This document shows positions 34,174 to 41,752 of a DNA stretch of 41,752 bases, piece after piece (position 1 is the stretch's first letter; every line of letters starts with the position of its first letter). The DNA lies in assembly GCF_022347545.1 (NCBI RefSeq), contig NZ_JAKREW010000038.1:1-41752 (forward strand). Reading direction: 5' to 3'. The position numbers were made by a program, and so were the translations under genes. The notes under the pieces were generated by a model. The model made no database searches. It saw only the letters and a list, made by a program, of their open reading frames with translations, and had not been told where the DNA came from. This stretch comes from Terribium retamae (GTDB lineage Bacteria > Pseudomonadota > Alphaproteobacteria > Rhizobiales > Rhizobiaceae).

Positions 34174-36945
34174 ATGTTTGTTGAGGAGGCAACGGACATT
34201 TTCGGTTTGGCAAAAATCGACGAAGGGTCAGCGGACACCCCGGTTACGATCGCCCGGGATGCCAGGCCGTTCGACGCTCGCAGCGACGTCCACGAGCTGC
34301 TCTTCCGCCTGCTCGTTTCGGTGGTGAAGGAACGCGAGCCTGAAATCGCGGAGATCCTGGTTGGCCGTGGTTCACTCGACAGTTTGTCGGAAGAACTGCG
34401 TATCCCTGCCCTCCAGGCAACCGGCATCTGGTTCCAGCTGATCGCAATCGCCAGCGAACTTCAGGCCATGCGTGCCCGACGCGAAACCGAGCAGGCTGAG
34501 GGTCCAGAAGAAGTCATCGGTTCCTTCGCCAACGTGATCGGAGAAATCGCCGCCGAGGGTTATTCCGCCGAGGCCGTTCAGGAAGCGATGAACAGCCTTC
34601 TGGTCGGTCCGACAATGACCGCCCACCCGACCGAGGCCAAGCGCGTCACGGTGCTCGAGATTCACCGCCGCATCTATCGCAAGCTGACAGAAATCGGGCA
34701 GTTGCGTTGGGCGCCGCGGGAGCGCGAAACGCTGATCTGCGACCTCAGGAGCGAAATCGAGCTTCTATGGATGACGGGCGAGCTCAGGCTGGAACGTCCG
34801 ACGGTGGAGCGCGAGATCGCCTGGGGCCTGCACTTCTTTCGTGAAGTGTTGTTTGAAGCCACCCCCCAACTCTATGACCTCGTCGACGGCGCGTTGAAGC
34901 GGCATTTCCCCAACTACGCGCTCAGCGTCCCGTCCTTCATGCGCTTTGCCTCCTGGATTGGCGGCGATCGCGATGGAAACCCTAATGTCACCGCCCGTAC
35001 GACCGCTTATGCGCTCGCCGAAAATCGCAACATGGCCATCCGGCTGTATCTCACCCAGGTGCGCCGGCTGGTGACTTTACTGAGTGCCAGCACGAATGTC
35101 GTCGACATGCCGGTCGATTTCGAACCGGCCCTGGCGAAGGCACTGCAGGCGAGCGGTTGCGGAGCCGAAATCACCAACCGCAATATTGACGAACCGTTGC
35201 GGCAGTTCTGTTCGGCGATGCTCTGCCGACTGGAAGCGATGGTCGGCAAAAGCGACGGTGTGCCCTACCCCAACCCGGAAGCATTCCGTGCGGATTTGAA
35301 TTGCCTGGGCGACGCGCTCGAGCGCATCGGCGGCAAGATGATGACGCGACGCCTTGTGCGACCGCTGCAGCAACAGATCGAGAGCTTCGGCTTCCACACC
35401 GTCGCCCTGGACATCCGTCAGAACTCGACCGTCGTGAACCGGGTTCTGGCCGAACTCTTCACGGCAAGGGATCCGCAGAGCGAGCCGATCTCGCCGGGTA
35501 CCCTGCAGTGGTCGACGCGTATTCGCGATGCGATCCGCAAGGGGGATCGGATTGAAGTAGAGCCGGCCGAGCTCTCCGATGAAGCCCGCGAACTGCTCGA
35601 CCTGTTCGAGGTGATCCGCGAAGCATCCGCTGAAAAGAGTGGTGCCATCGGCGCCTTCATCCTGTCGATGACACAGTCTGCCGACGACATCCTGGCGGTC
35701 TATCTGCTTGGCCAGTTCACCGGGCTGGCGACGGCATCGGATGGTTCCGGGACGATCAATCTGAGAGTGGTTCCGTTGTTCGAAACCATCGCCGACCTGC
35801 GCGCCGCCCCAGCCATTCTGGAACAGCTTCTTGGTCTTTCCATCGTCCGCCGCTCGATCCGCGATTTCGGCAACCGCCAGGAAATCATGCTGGGCTATTC
35901 CGACTCCAACAAGGACGGCGGCTTCCTGGCCGCGAACTGGGAACTCAGCAAGGCACAGAAACAGCTGACCAGGCTGGGGCGCAAGCACAAGGTGCGGATT
36001 TCGTTCTTCCATGGACGGGGCGGCTCGGTAAGCCGCGGCGGTGCGCCTACCGGCCGTGCCATTGCCGCGCAGCCGGCTGGCACGGTGGACGGTTCCATGC
36101 GCGTTACCGAGCAAGGTGAGGTCGTATCCTCCAAATTCGCCAATCGCGGCACCGGCCTGCATCAACTCGAAATCCTTGCAGCCAGCGTCTTCGCACACAG
36201 TGTGAAGTCGCCCAACGAAGCCCAACTGAAGGACATTCCGGAATTCGACGAGGCGCTGGAAGCACTTACGGGCATGTCGTTGGCCGCTTATGCCAGCCTG
36301 ATCGGCGAGCCGGGTTTCATCGACTACTTCAACCAGGCGAGCCCGGTCGAGGAACTCGCCTTGCTGAAGATCGGCTCGCGGCCCGCGCGCCGTTTCGGCG
36401 CACGCGACATAGCCGATCTGCGCGCCATCCCCTGGGTTTTCGCCTGGAGCCAGAACCGGCATCTGCTCACGGGCTGGTACGGCATCGGCAGCGCCATCAA
36501 TTCATTCGTGGCAGTGCGTGGCGATGCCGGTCGCGACCTGCTGCGGCAGATGTTCGAGCGATCGCGTTTCTTCCGGCTCATCATCGATGAGGTCGACAAG
36601 ACGCTCTACCAGGCCGACATGGCGATCGGCCGGCTCTATGCCGGGCTTGTTTCCGACAGCCACACGGGAGAACGCATCTTCCGTAAGATCGAGGCTGAAT
36701 ATCATCTCACCAGCACCATGGTGCGGTCGATCGTGGGCGATACCGATTTTGCCGCCCGTTTCCCTGCCTTCAAGCGCAATTTCGACCGCATAAGGCCGGA
36801 AATGGACAGCATCCACGCGCTACAGGTGAAATTGTTGCAGGAAGTCCGCGATCAGGCCGCCAATGCTTCACCATCGAAGAGACCGGTCAATGCGCTCCTG
36901 CTTTCGATCAACTGCATATCCGCCGGTCTCGGCTGGACAGGTTGA
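34174..36945 (+). CDS. ppc: Phosphoenolpyruvate carboxylase, serine-cycle-like form
   Basis: A 923-residue enzyme that fixes bicarbonate onto PEP to give oxaloacetate. Catalytic landmarks are His151 in TAHPTEAKR, SWIGGDRDGNPNVT, the LDIRQNS block, GYSDSNKDGGFL and FHGRGGSVSRGGAPTGRA followed by VTEQGEVV. The C-terminus is GLGWTG instead of the usual RNTG/QNTG, and the position of the lysine that helps bind the inhibitor aspartate in the E. coli enzyme aligns with Gln813. That fits a PEP carboxylase free of aspartate feedback, as reported for serine-cycle methylotrophs. The ATG at 34174 has GAAG/AGGAA upstream. glyA follows after 39 bases, so the two form an operon. Other serine-cycle genes are not in this window. 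Confidence 0.95.
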   Translation: MFVEEATDIFGLAKIDEGSADTPVTIARDARPFDARSDVHELLFRLLVSVVKEREPEIAEILVGRGSLDSLSEELRIPALQATGIWFQLIAIASELQAMRARRETEQAEGPEEVIGSFANVIGEIAAEGYSAEAVQEAMNSLLVGPTMTAHPTEAKRVTVLEIHRRIYRKLTEIGQLRWAPRERETLICDLRSEIELLWMTGELRLERPTVEREIAWGLHFFREVLFEATPQLYDLVDGALKRHFPNYALSVPSFMRFASWIGGDRDGNPNVTARTTAYALAENRNMAIRLYLTQVRRLVTLLSASTNVVDMPVDFEPALAKALQASGCGAEITNRNIDEPLRQFCSAMLCRLEAMVGKSDGVPYPNPEAFRADLNCLGDALERIGGKMMTRRLVRPLQQQIESFGFHTVALDIRQNSTVVNRVLAELFTARDPQSEPISPGTLQWSTRIRDAIRKGDRIEVEPAELSDEARELLDLFEVIREASAEKSGAIGAFILSMTQSADDILAVYLLGQFTGLATASDGSGTINLRVVPLFETIADLRAAPAILEQLLGLSIVRRSIRDFGNRQEIMLGYSDSNKDGGFLAANWELSKAQKQLTRLGRKHKVRISFFHGRGGSVSRGGAPTGRAIAAQPAGTVDGSMRVTEQGEVVSSKFANRGTGLHQLEILAASVFAHSVKSPNEAQLKDIPEFDEALEALTGMSLAAYASLIGEPGFIDYFNQASPVEELALLKIGSRPARRFGARDIADLRAIPWVFAWSQNRHLLTGWYGIGSAINSFVAVRGDAGRDLLRQMFERSRFFRLIIDEVDKTLYQADMAIGRLYAGLVSDSHTGERIFRKIEAEYHLTSTMVRSIVGDTDFAARFPAFKRNFDRIRPEMDSIHALQVKLLQEVRDQAANASPSKRPVNALLLSINCISAGLGWTG

Positions 36946-36984
36946 AGACAAGATCGGCGCTCCGCGCCAGAAAGGATCGGACGT

Positions 36985-38289
36985 ATGAACATCCCGGCAC
37001 GACCTGGCCTCGGCGGCCTTAGCCAGTTCTTTCATAGCGGCGTTGCGGTGACCGACCCGGCCGTCAGCGCCGCCATGACGCGCGAACTCGGCAGGCAGCG
37101 CGACGAGATCGAGCTCATCGCCTCCGAGAACATCGTATCCAAGGCCGTCCTCGAAACGCAGGGTTCGGTGCTGACCAACAAATACGCCGAAGGCTATCCA
37201 GGGCGCCGCTATTATGGTGGCTGCCAGTATGTCGACGAGGTCGAGGAACTTGCGCGCGAGCGCGCCCGGCAATTGTTCGGCTGCACCTTCGTCAACGTGC
37301 AGCCGCACTCCGGCAGCCAGGCCAACCAATCGGTGTTCATGGCGCTGATGCAGCCCGGCGATACCTTCATGGGGTTGAACCTGGCCGCCGGTGGCCATCT
37401 CACCCATGGCTCGCCGGTCAACCAGTCCGGCAAGTGGTTCAATGTCGTTTCTTATGGCGTTCGCCAGCAGGACCAGCGCATCGACCTTGACGAGGTCCGC
37501 GATCTTGCCCGCCAGCATAAGCCGAAAGTGCTCCTCGCCGGCGGCTCGGCCTATCCGCGCTTCATCGACTTCAAGGCATTTCGCGAGATCGCCGATGAGG
37601 TCGGTGCAAAGCTGTTCGTCGACATGGCGCATTTCGCCGGTCTGGTGGCCGGCGGTGTCCACCCCAACCCGCTTGAGCATGCCCATGTCGTGACCACCAC
37701 CACGCACAAGACGCTGCGAGGTCCGCGCGGCGGCATGGTGCTGTCGAACGACGACGAGATCGGCAAGAAGATCAATTCAACCGTCTTCCCGGGATTGCAG
37801 GGAGGACCGTTGATGCACGTCATCGCCGCCAAGGCCGTGGCCTTCGGCGAGGCGCTGACGCCTGAATTCAAGACCTATGCGGCGAATGTCGTCGAAAACG
37901 CCAAGGTGCTTGCCGAAACGCTCGCCTCCGGTGGTGTCGATATCGTCTCCGGGGGCACCGATACTCATCTGATGCTGGTTGACCTCCGGCGCAAGGATCT
38001 CACTGGCAAAGCGGTTGAGGCGGCACTGGGCCGTGCTCACATCACCTGCAACAAGAACGGCATTCCATTCGATCCGCAGGGGCCGGCGGTAACCTCCGGC
38101 GTCCGGCTTGGCACCCCGGCCTGCACGACGCGCGGATTCCGCACCGAAGAATTCCGGCTGGTCGGTCGATTGACCATGGAGGTGATCGACGGGCTTGCCG
38201 CCAATGGCGAGGAGGCCAACAGCCAGATCGAGAGTGAGGTGCGAGAGGAAGTCGAGGCCTTGGTGCGCCGCTTCCCGATCTACGACTAA
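36985..38289 (+). CDS. glyA: Serine hydroxymethyltransferase
   Basis: A 434-residue PLP enzyme that interconverts glycine plus methylene-tetrahydrofolate and serine. The PLP lysine is Lys242 in TTTTHKTLRGPRGG. Other signatures are ELIASENIVS, TNKYAEGYPGRRYYGGCQYVD, QPHSGSQANQ and SGVRLGTPA. Length is normal. The start at ATG 36985 has AAAGGA upstream. It sits right after ppc, an arrangement that suggests the serine-cycle role (C1 assimilation) rather than, or besides, housekeeping glycine supply. Rhizobia usually carry another glyA copy elsewhere. It ends just before a palindromic repeat. Confidence 0.97.
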   Translation: MNIPARPGLGGLSQFFHSGVAVTDPAVSAAMTRELGRQRDEIELIASENIVSKAVLETQGSVLTNKYAEGYPGRRYYGGCQYVDEVEELARERARQLFGCTFVNVQPHSGSQANQSVFMALMQPGDTFMGLNLAAGGHLTHGSPVNQSGKWFNVVSYGVRQQDQRIDLDEVRDLARQHKPKVLLAGGSAYPRFIDFKAFREIADEVGAKLFVDMAHFAGLVAGGVHPNPLEHAHVVTTTTHKTLRGPRGGMVLSNDDEIGKKINSTVFPGLQGGPLMHVIAAKAVAFGEALTPEFKTYAANVVENAKVLAETLASGGVDIVSGGTDTHLMLVDLRRKDLTGKAVEAALGRAHITCNKNGIPFDPQGPAVTSGVRLGTPACTTRGFRTEEFRLVGRLTMEVIDGLAANGEEANSQIESEVREEVEALVRRFPIYD

Positions 38290-38410
38290 GCATGATCCCG
38301 AACCGAAGGTCAGCGCAGCAAAAAGTTGCAGACTTTTCGGACAAAGATCATGCGACGAACAAAACGATAGAGCGGAATACGATTCAGCCAGTTCGCATTC
38401 CGCTCTATCG
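38290..38410. repeat. Rhizobial palindromic repeat pair
   Basis: Two hairpins in the gap after glyA. The first pairs GCATGATC (38290-38297) with GATCATGC (38346-38353) and has an inner AAAAGT/ACTTTT stem. The second is a perfect 14-bp stem (CGATAGAGCGGAAT, 38365-38378, with its complement at 38397-38410). GCATGATCCCGAA...TTTTCGGACAAAGATCATGC is the familiar form of a dispersed Mesorhizobium-type repeat. It probably separates the glyA transcript from the LuxR-type gene or reduces read-through. Confidence 0.75.
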
Positions 38411-38438
38411 AGGTCGCGCTGGAGCCTGCGAGAAGCCG

Positions 38439-39140
38439 ATGACCGCTGTATGGAAAGTTCAGCATCCGGGTTGGGAGACCGATGTCACGCCCATGACGGG
38501 AGAGAAGAAGTTCAGGGTTCTGATCGCAGAACGCAATCCGCTGGTCATCGCCGCACTCGGCGACATGATCCACCGCGACAATCGTTTCGACCTGGTCGGC
38601 TCCGTGCAGGCCGGCGAAGCGTTTCTCGAAGCGGTTTCAGGTGGCGAACCCGGCTTCGATCTTGCCGTGCTCGGCTGGAAACTGTCAGACATGGATGGAA
38701 GCGGCGTGCTCTCCGAGCTGCAGCGACGTAACCTGCACGCCCGCGTCGTTATCTTCTCCAACGACCACGATATCGCCATTCTCAAGCAATGCGTGCGCCT
38801 GGGCGTGCAGGGTTTCTGCTATCAGTTCGATGACCCTGCCATCCTCTTCGACACGCTGATCGCGGTCGCCCACGGCCGCATCTGCATCCCCTATGTCGAC
38901 GTTTCGCGCATCAATGACACCCCGTTGTCGCGGCTCACGCCGCGCGAGCGCGAATTGCTGGCGGTACTGGCCGATGGCTGGACGAACCTGCAGATCGCCA
39001 CACGCACCGGCATCTCGGAGAACACGGTGAAGTATCACCTCAAAAATCTCTACGACAAGCTGGACGTCCGCAACCGCGCCATGGCAGTGGCGCTGTTTGC
39101 CAGCGAACGCAACAGAGGCCCGCATATGGGGCCGCAATAG
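38439..39140 (+). CDS. LuxR/NarL-type transcriptional regulator with a degenerate receiver domain
   Basis: A 233-residue protein with a receiver-like N-terminus and a C-terminal LuxR helix-turn-helix (LTPRERELLAVLADGWTNLQIATRTGISENTVKYHLKNLYDKL, residues ~168-212). The receiver has lost its phosphorylation chemistry: the acidic pair is Glu31-Arg32, the phospho-acceptor Asp is Gly79 in LGWKLSDMDG, and the conserved Lys is Gln in GFCYQFDDP. It should therefore act without phosphorylation. I start at ATG 38439 (GAGAAG upstream); ATG 38493 is an alternative. It follows the ppc-glyA operon, and may regulate C1 genes, though this is only positional inference. No histidine kinase is nearby. Confidence 0.88.
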   Translation: MTAVWKVQHPGWETDVTPMTGEKKFRVLIAERNPLVIAALGDMIHRDNRFDLVGSVQAGEAFLEAVSGGEPGFDLAVLGWKLSDMDGSGVLSELQRRNLHARVVIFSNDHDIAILKQCVRLGVQGFCYQFDDPAILFDTLIAVAHGRICIPYVDVSRINDTPLSRLTPRERELLAVLADGWTNLQIATRTGISENTVKYHLKNLYDKLDVRNRAMAVALFASERNRGPHMGPQ

Positions 39141-39235
39141 GTCCCGTCGACCTTACCAATTCTCCCAGGAAGGCCTGCAAGCGCTGCTCTTCGCAGCGCA
39201 GCAGCGAACTGATGCGCCGCAACATGCGCTTTTCC

Positions 39236-39264
39236 TTGACAGCTTGTCGCAGTTTCTAAATATT
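39236..39264 (+). promoter_or_regulatory. Possible sigma70 promoter for the small-membrane-protein/APC operon
   Basis: TTGACA at 39236-39241 is followed 17 bases later by AATATT (39259-39264) in an AT-rich patch (TCTAAATATTCC). The -35 is perfect and the -10 is weak. It lies about 75 bases upstream of the first small gene at 39338. Confidence 0.4.
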
Positions 39265-39337
39265 CCCCTTGGGCAAATAGTTTTCTGCAAAATCAACAAC
39301 AGTGCCCCGCAGTCGCGCAGCCTCAAGGGAGGGGAAC

Positions 39338-39655
39338 ATGGATGCGACATCAACCCAGCACGCTGGTTCGAACACCTTAGACGAACGGATAGACAGGATG
39401 CACGGCCGAGATCGCCTGGGCGCGATCGCCTTCGTGGTGGCTATCTGGCTGACCATCCTGTTCGCTCTCTTCACCGTCTGGCCTTACATCGAAGTGCCCG
39501 GCATCCGTGTGATCCTGGCTGTCGCCGCAGTCCTCGTTCTCGGCCTGAACACGGCTGCCATCGCGGCCATGCTGCGCCATTACAGCGACGACAAGCACTT
39601 CATCTACGGGCTCGACCTGAAGCATCTCGACGAGATGCGCAAACGCCGAACGTGA
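39338..39655 (+). CDS. Small two-helix membrane protein, first gene of the APC permease operon
   Basis: A 105-residue protein, start ATG 39338 with a strong AGGGAGGGG ribosome-binding site. It has a polar N-terminus of about 30 residues (DERIDRMHGRDR), two transmembrane helices (AIAFVVAIWLTILFALFTVW and VILAVAAVLVLGLNTAAIAA), and a charged C-terminal tail (RHYSDDKHFIYGLDLKHLDE). Both ends are probably cytoplasmic. I know no family name. It is separated by 10 bases from the next small membrane gene, and all four genes to 41629 are closely spaced on the same strand, so it is likely an accessory subunit or assembly factor of the permease. Confidence 0.75.
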   Translation: MDATSTQHAGSNTLDERIDRMHGRDRLGAIAFVVAIWLTILFALFTVWPYIEVPGIRVILAVAAVLVLGLNTAAIAAMLRHYSDDKHFIYGLDLKHLDEMRKRRT

Positions 39656-39665
39656 GGAAAAACCG

Positions 39666-40046
39666 ATGGCTTACAAACCTCCGAAACAGAGCCTTGCCGG
39701 GCAGATCCTCGATGTCTTCGTGCTACTCGTTCTGACGATTGGCGCACTCTACATCCCGCTCTATATGGGACTGGCGGGAGCAGCCAAGACACCACAGCCG
39801 ATCGCCAATCCGACCTGGGAAGCACTCGGCCAGAACGCCACCGAACAACAGCAGTGGGCGGCACTCGGCATCACCGACCCCGCCGCGGCAAACGACATAA
39901 TCACCGCCCGCTTCGACTATTCCTTCAGCTGGATCGCATTGATCGTCATGGCCGTCTTCGTGATCGGCTATTTCGTCATGGTGGTGCGCCTGTCCGACAA
40001 GGAATATCGCGAAGTCATCGAAGAACGCTTCGGCCCGAAACGATAG
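39666..40046 (+). CDS. Small two-helix membrane protein with a periplasmic loop
   Basis: A 126-residue protein. Transmembrane helices lie at about residues 15-37 (ILDVFVLLVLTIGALYIPLYMGL) and 86-106 (FSWIALIVMAVFVIGYFVMVV). A ~45-residue outside loop rich in Ala, Gln and Asn lies between them (NPTWEALGQNATEQQQWAAL), and a charged cytoplasmic tail follows (RLSDKEYREVIEERFGPKR). No catalytic motif or cysteine. It starts 10 bases after the previous gene (AGGAAAAACCG upstream) and stops nine bases before the next. Function unknown; its fixed place between two other tiny membrane proteins and an APC carrier points to a role in transport. Confidence 0.75.
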   Translation: MAYKPPKQSLAGQILDVFVLLVLTIGALYIPLYMGLAGAAKTPQPIANPTWEALGQNATEQQQWAALGITDPAAANDIITARFDYSFSWIALIVMAVFVIGYFVMVVRLSDKEYREVIEERFGPKR

Positions 40047-40055
40047 GAGCGCGCG

Positions 40056-40223
40056 ATGGATATCTGGAACATCCTCGAATACGCCGCCTGGGCGCTTTCT
40101 GCGCTGTTCGGCGCCTTGATGCTGATCGACCTGATCAAGGTCGACACCACCTACGACAACGACCTGCTGACCTCCTCGCGTGAAGGCGAGATTGAGGCCA
40201 CGGCCGAGCGTCATACGATCTAG
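40056..40223 (+). CDS. Very small single-helix membrane protein (55 residues)
   Basis: A gene too short for most gene finders. The product starts MDIWNILEYAAWALSALFGA, has a single hydrophobic helix (~5-27, ending LMLIDLIK), and ends in an acidic tail with VDTTYDNDLLTSSREGE. The ATG at 40056 follows GATAGGAGC, a good ribosome-binding site. It begins nine bases after the previous gene and ends 11 bases before the APC permease gene. No family known to me. Being kept in frame with good signals between close neighbours supports it as real. Confidence 0.7.
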   Translation: MDIWNILEYAAWALSALFGALMLIDLIKVDTTYDNDLLTSSREGEIEATAERHTI

Positions 40224-40234
40224 GGAAAACGGCG

Positions 40235-41629
40235 ATGGCAAATGTGACTTCAACCGCCGCCCCGGAGCGGCTCCAACTGCTGCGCGTGCTGGGTCCCGCC
40301 CATGTGTGGGCACTGGGCGTCGGCATCGTGCTCGTCGGCGAATATATGGGCTGGAACTTCTCGGTCGGCAAAGGCGGCATGATCGCCGGTCTCGTCGCCT
40401 GCTGGGTGGCGGGCCTGCTCTACACCTGCGTCGCCATGATCGATTCCGAAGTGACCTCCACGGTCGCGGCGGCCGGCGGCCAATACGCCCAAGCCAAACA
40501 TATCGTCGGGCCATTGATGGCGTTCAATGTCGGTCTGTTCCTCGTCATGGCCTACACCATGCTCGAGGCGGCCAACGCCATCACGGTCGGCTTCCTGCTC
40601 GACACGGTGGCCGGCATGCTCGGCCATTCCGGTCTCAACCAGAAACCTTTCATCATCCTCGCCGTCATGTTCCTGGCCTGGCTGAACTATCGCGGCGTGC
40701 TGGCGACGCTCACTTTCAATCTGGTCATCACTGCGATCGCCTTCGTGTCGATCATCGTGCTGTTCGTTTCCGTGCAACTCGGCGCTTCCAGCGTGCCGCT
40801 CGACTTCTCGGCCATCACCAGCGATCCACTGCCCTATGGCTGGGTCGGCATCGTGGCGGCCCTGCATTTCGGGCTCTGGTACTACCTCGGTATCGAGGGC
40901 ACCTGCCAGGCGGCCGAAGAAGTCCGATCCCCCGCCCGTTCACTGCCCTACGGCACGATGGCCGGCATCATGACGCTTCTGATCGCCGCCACCTTGACAT
41001 GGTATGTCTGCTCGGGCCTGATCCCATGGGAATATCTCGGCCAGGCAGGCACGCCGCTGTTCGATGCCGCTCGTGTCACCGGGTCGACCGGGCTGATGAT
41101 GCTGCTTTTCGTCGGCACGGCTTTCGCGACGCTCGCTTCGGCCAATGGCTGCATCAACGATGCCTCGCGCGCCTGGTTCTCGATGGGCCGCGACCGCTAC
41201 CTGCCGAGCTGGTTCGGTGCCGTCCACCCGACCTATCGCACACCTTACCGATCGATCGTCTTCCTGGTTCCGATCGCGCTCATCTTCGCGCTCGGCGCCC
41301 CGCTCGACCAGGTGGTGACCTTCTCGATCCTGTCGGGTCTCCTCGGATACACCTTCATGACTTTCAACATGGTGATGTTCCGCAAGAAGTGGCCGTTGGA
41401 CAGCATCAAGCGCGGTTATGTGCACCCGTTCCATCCGATCCCGGCGCTGCTGCTCCTGATCTTGTGCGCCACCGCCTATGTCGCCGTTTTCCTCGGTTAC
41501 GGCACACAGCTCATCGCCATGATGTGCTTCTACATCGTCGCCTCGCTGTGGTTCCATTTCTGGCGCTATCGCTTCGTCAAGCGCGGCGACCAGTTCACCA
41601 TGCCGTGGCCACGCCCCAACGGCTATTGA
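40235..41629 (+). CDS. APC family permease (ethanolamine/amino-acid-type, EAT-like)
   Basis: A 464-residue carrier with about 12 transmembrane helices. It has VWALGVGIVLVGEYMGWNFSVGKGGMIAGL at helix 1 (the substrate-binding break), AAAGGQYAQAKHIVGPLMAF, YYLGIEGTCQAAEEVRSPARSLPYGTMAGI in the helix 6 region, and ASANGCINDASRAWFSMGRDRYLPSWF. The motifs E.MGWNF..G and EGTCQAAEE.R.P.R resemble the ethanolamine/amine branch of the superfamily. The substrate is not proven. It is the last gene of an operon with three tiny membrane proteins. The stop at 41629 is followed by low-quality sequence, so downstream partners cannot be seen. It starts at ATG 40235 with GGGAAAACGGCG upstream. Confidence 0.9.
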   Translation: MANVTSTAAPERLQLLRVLGPAHVWALGVGIVLVGEYMGWNFSVGKGGMIAGLVACWVAGLLYTCVAMIDSEVTSTVAAAGGQYAQAKHIVGPLMAFNVGLFLVMAYTMLEAANAITVGFLLDTVAGMLGHSGLNQKPFIILAVMFLAWLNYRGVLATLTFNLVITAIAFVSIIVLFVSVQLGASSVPLDFSAITSDPLPYGWVGIVAALHFGLWYYLGIEGTCQAAEEVRSPARSLPYGTMAGIMTLLIAATLTWYVCSGLIPWEYLGQAGTPLFDAARVTGSTGLMMLLFVGTAFATLASANGCINDASRAWFSMGRDRYLPSWFGAVHPTYRTPYRSIVFLVPIALIFALGAPLDQVVTFSILSGLLGYTFMTFNMVMFRKKWPLDSIKRGYVHPFHPIPALLLLILCATAYVAVFLGYGTQLIAMMCFYIVASLWFHFWRYRFVKRGDQFTMPWPRPNGY

Positions 41630-41639
41630 AAATAGACCG

Positions 41640-41752
41640 CGCGGCGGGGGGGCCCGCGCGGGGGCGTTTTGGTAAAGACGCTGGTACCCGCGCTTTGCCG
41701 CGCCCGGGTTGGGGCGGGTGGCGGGCCCCCCGTTGGGGGGGGTTGCCGCCCG
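41640..41752. other. Low-complexity, probably unreliable contig end
   Basis: The last ~110 bases carry runs of G and C (eight G, then GGGGG, CCCCCC, GGGGGGGG) and GC-rich blocks unlike the rest of the window. This looks like degraded sequence quality or a poorly resolved assembly end rather than a biological element. No gene is called here. Confidence 0.6.

Noticed and set aside
35077..36462. Minus-strand 461-codon frame opposite ppc
   Set aside because: Antisense shadow of the conserved PEP carboxylase core.

Overview
The window looks like chromosomal DNA of a high-GC alphaproteobacterium of the Hyphomicrobiales, most likely a Mesorhizobium/Aminobacter-type member of the Phyllobacteriaceae. 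The signs are the split proton-translocating transhydrogenase (pntAA/pntAB/pntB), a small bacterial aa3-oxidase subunit IV-like protein, rhizobial palindromic intergenic elements, many solute transporters, and a serine-cycle-type ppc-glyA pair. No rRNA, tRNA, phage, insertion sequence or CRISPR array was seen. All large genes are intact except pntB, which is cut by the left edge. The last ~110 bases (after 41640) are G/C homopolymer-rich and look like a low-quality contig end.

Layout. 1-2983 (minus): a small membrane gene, a COX4-like gene, then the pnt operon with a secreted protein of unknown function lodged between pntAB and pntB. 3057-6332 (minus): a LuxI/FeeM-like acyltransferase and a membrane PAS-GGDEF-EAL protein. 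6478-12081: an FAD-dependent amine/amino-acid oxidoreductase and a fused indolepyruvate:ferredoxin oxidoreductase (minus), divergent from a GntR/FCD repressor with a clear palindromic operator between them. 12185-14324: a lipoprotein and a CGNR zinc-finger regulator (minus), divergent from an orphan LivH-type permease. 14508-19345: a TRAP transporter with dctQ-dctM facing two tandem TakP-like binding-protein genes across a bidirectional terminator. 19632-21408: a class I glutamine-amidotransferase-like hydrolase and an unknown protein. 21425-23476 (minus): glutathione-dependent formaldehyde oxidation (adhC-fghA). 23731-26389: the Cu+ ATPase copA with two mirror-image CueR/HmrR-type operators. 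26583-31983: tetR, a small gene, an RND pump and its adaptor, with two TetR operators. 32131-33840 (minus): an APC permease. 34174-39140: ppc, glyA and a LuxR-type protein with a dead receiver domain. 39338-41629: three small membrane proteins followed by a second APC permease.

Functional themes. Several modules fit growth on organic nitrogen and C1 compounds. The amine/amino-acid oxidase could feed 2-oxoacids to the ferredoxin oxidoreductase. The TRAP system resembles 2-oxoacid importers. AdhC-FghA oxidises formaldehyde to formate. The PEP carboxylase and serine hydroxymethyltransferase are serine-cycle steps, and this PEP carboxylase lacks residues used for aspartate feedback. The least explained units are the three-small-protein/APC permease operon, the secreted protein inside the pnt operon, and the outward-facing second copper promoter with no recognisable target.
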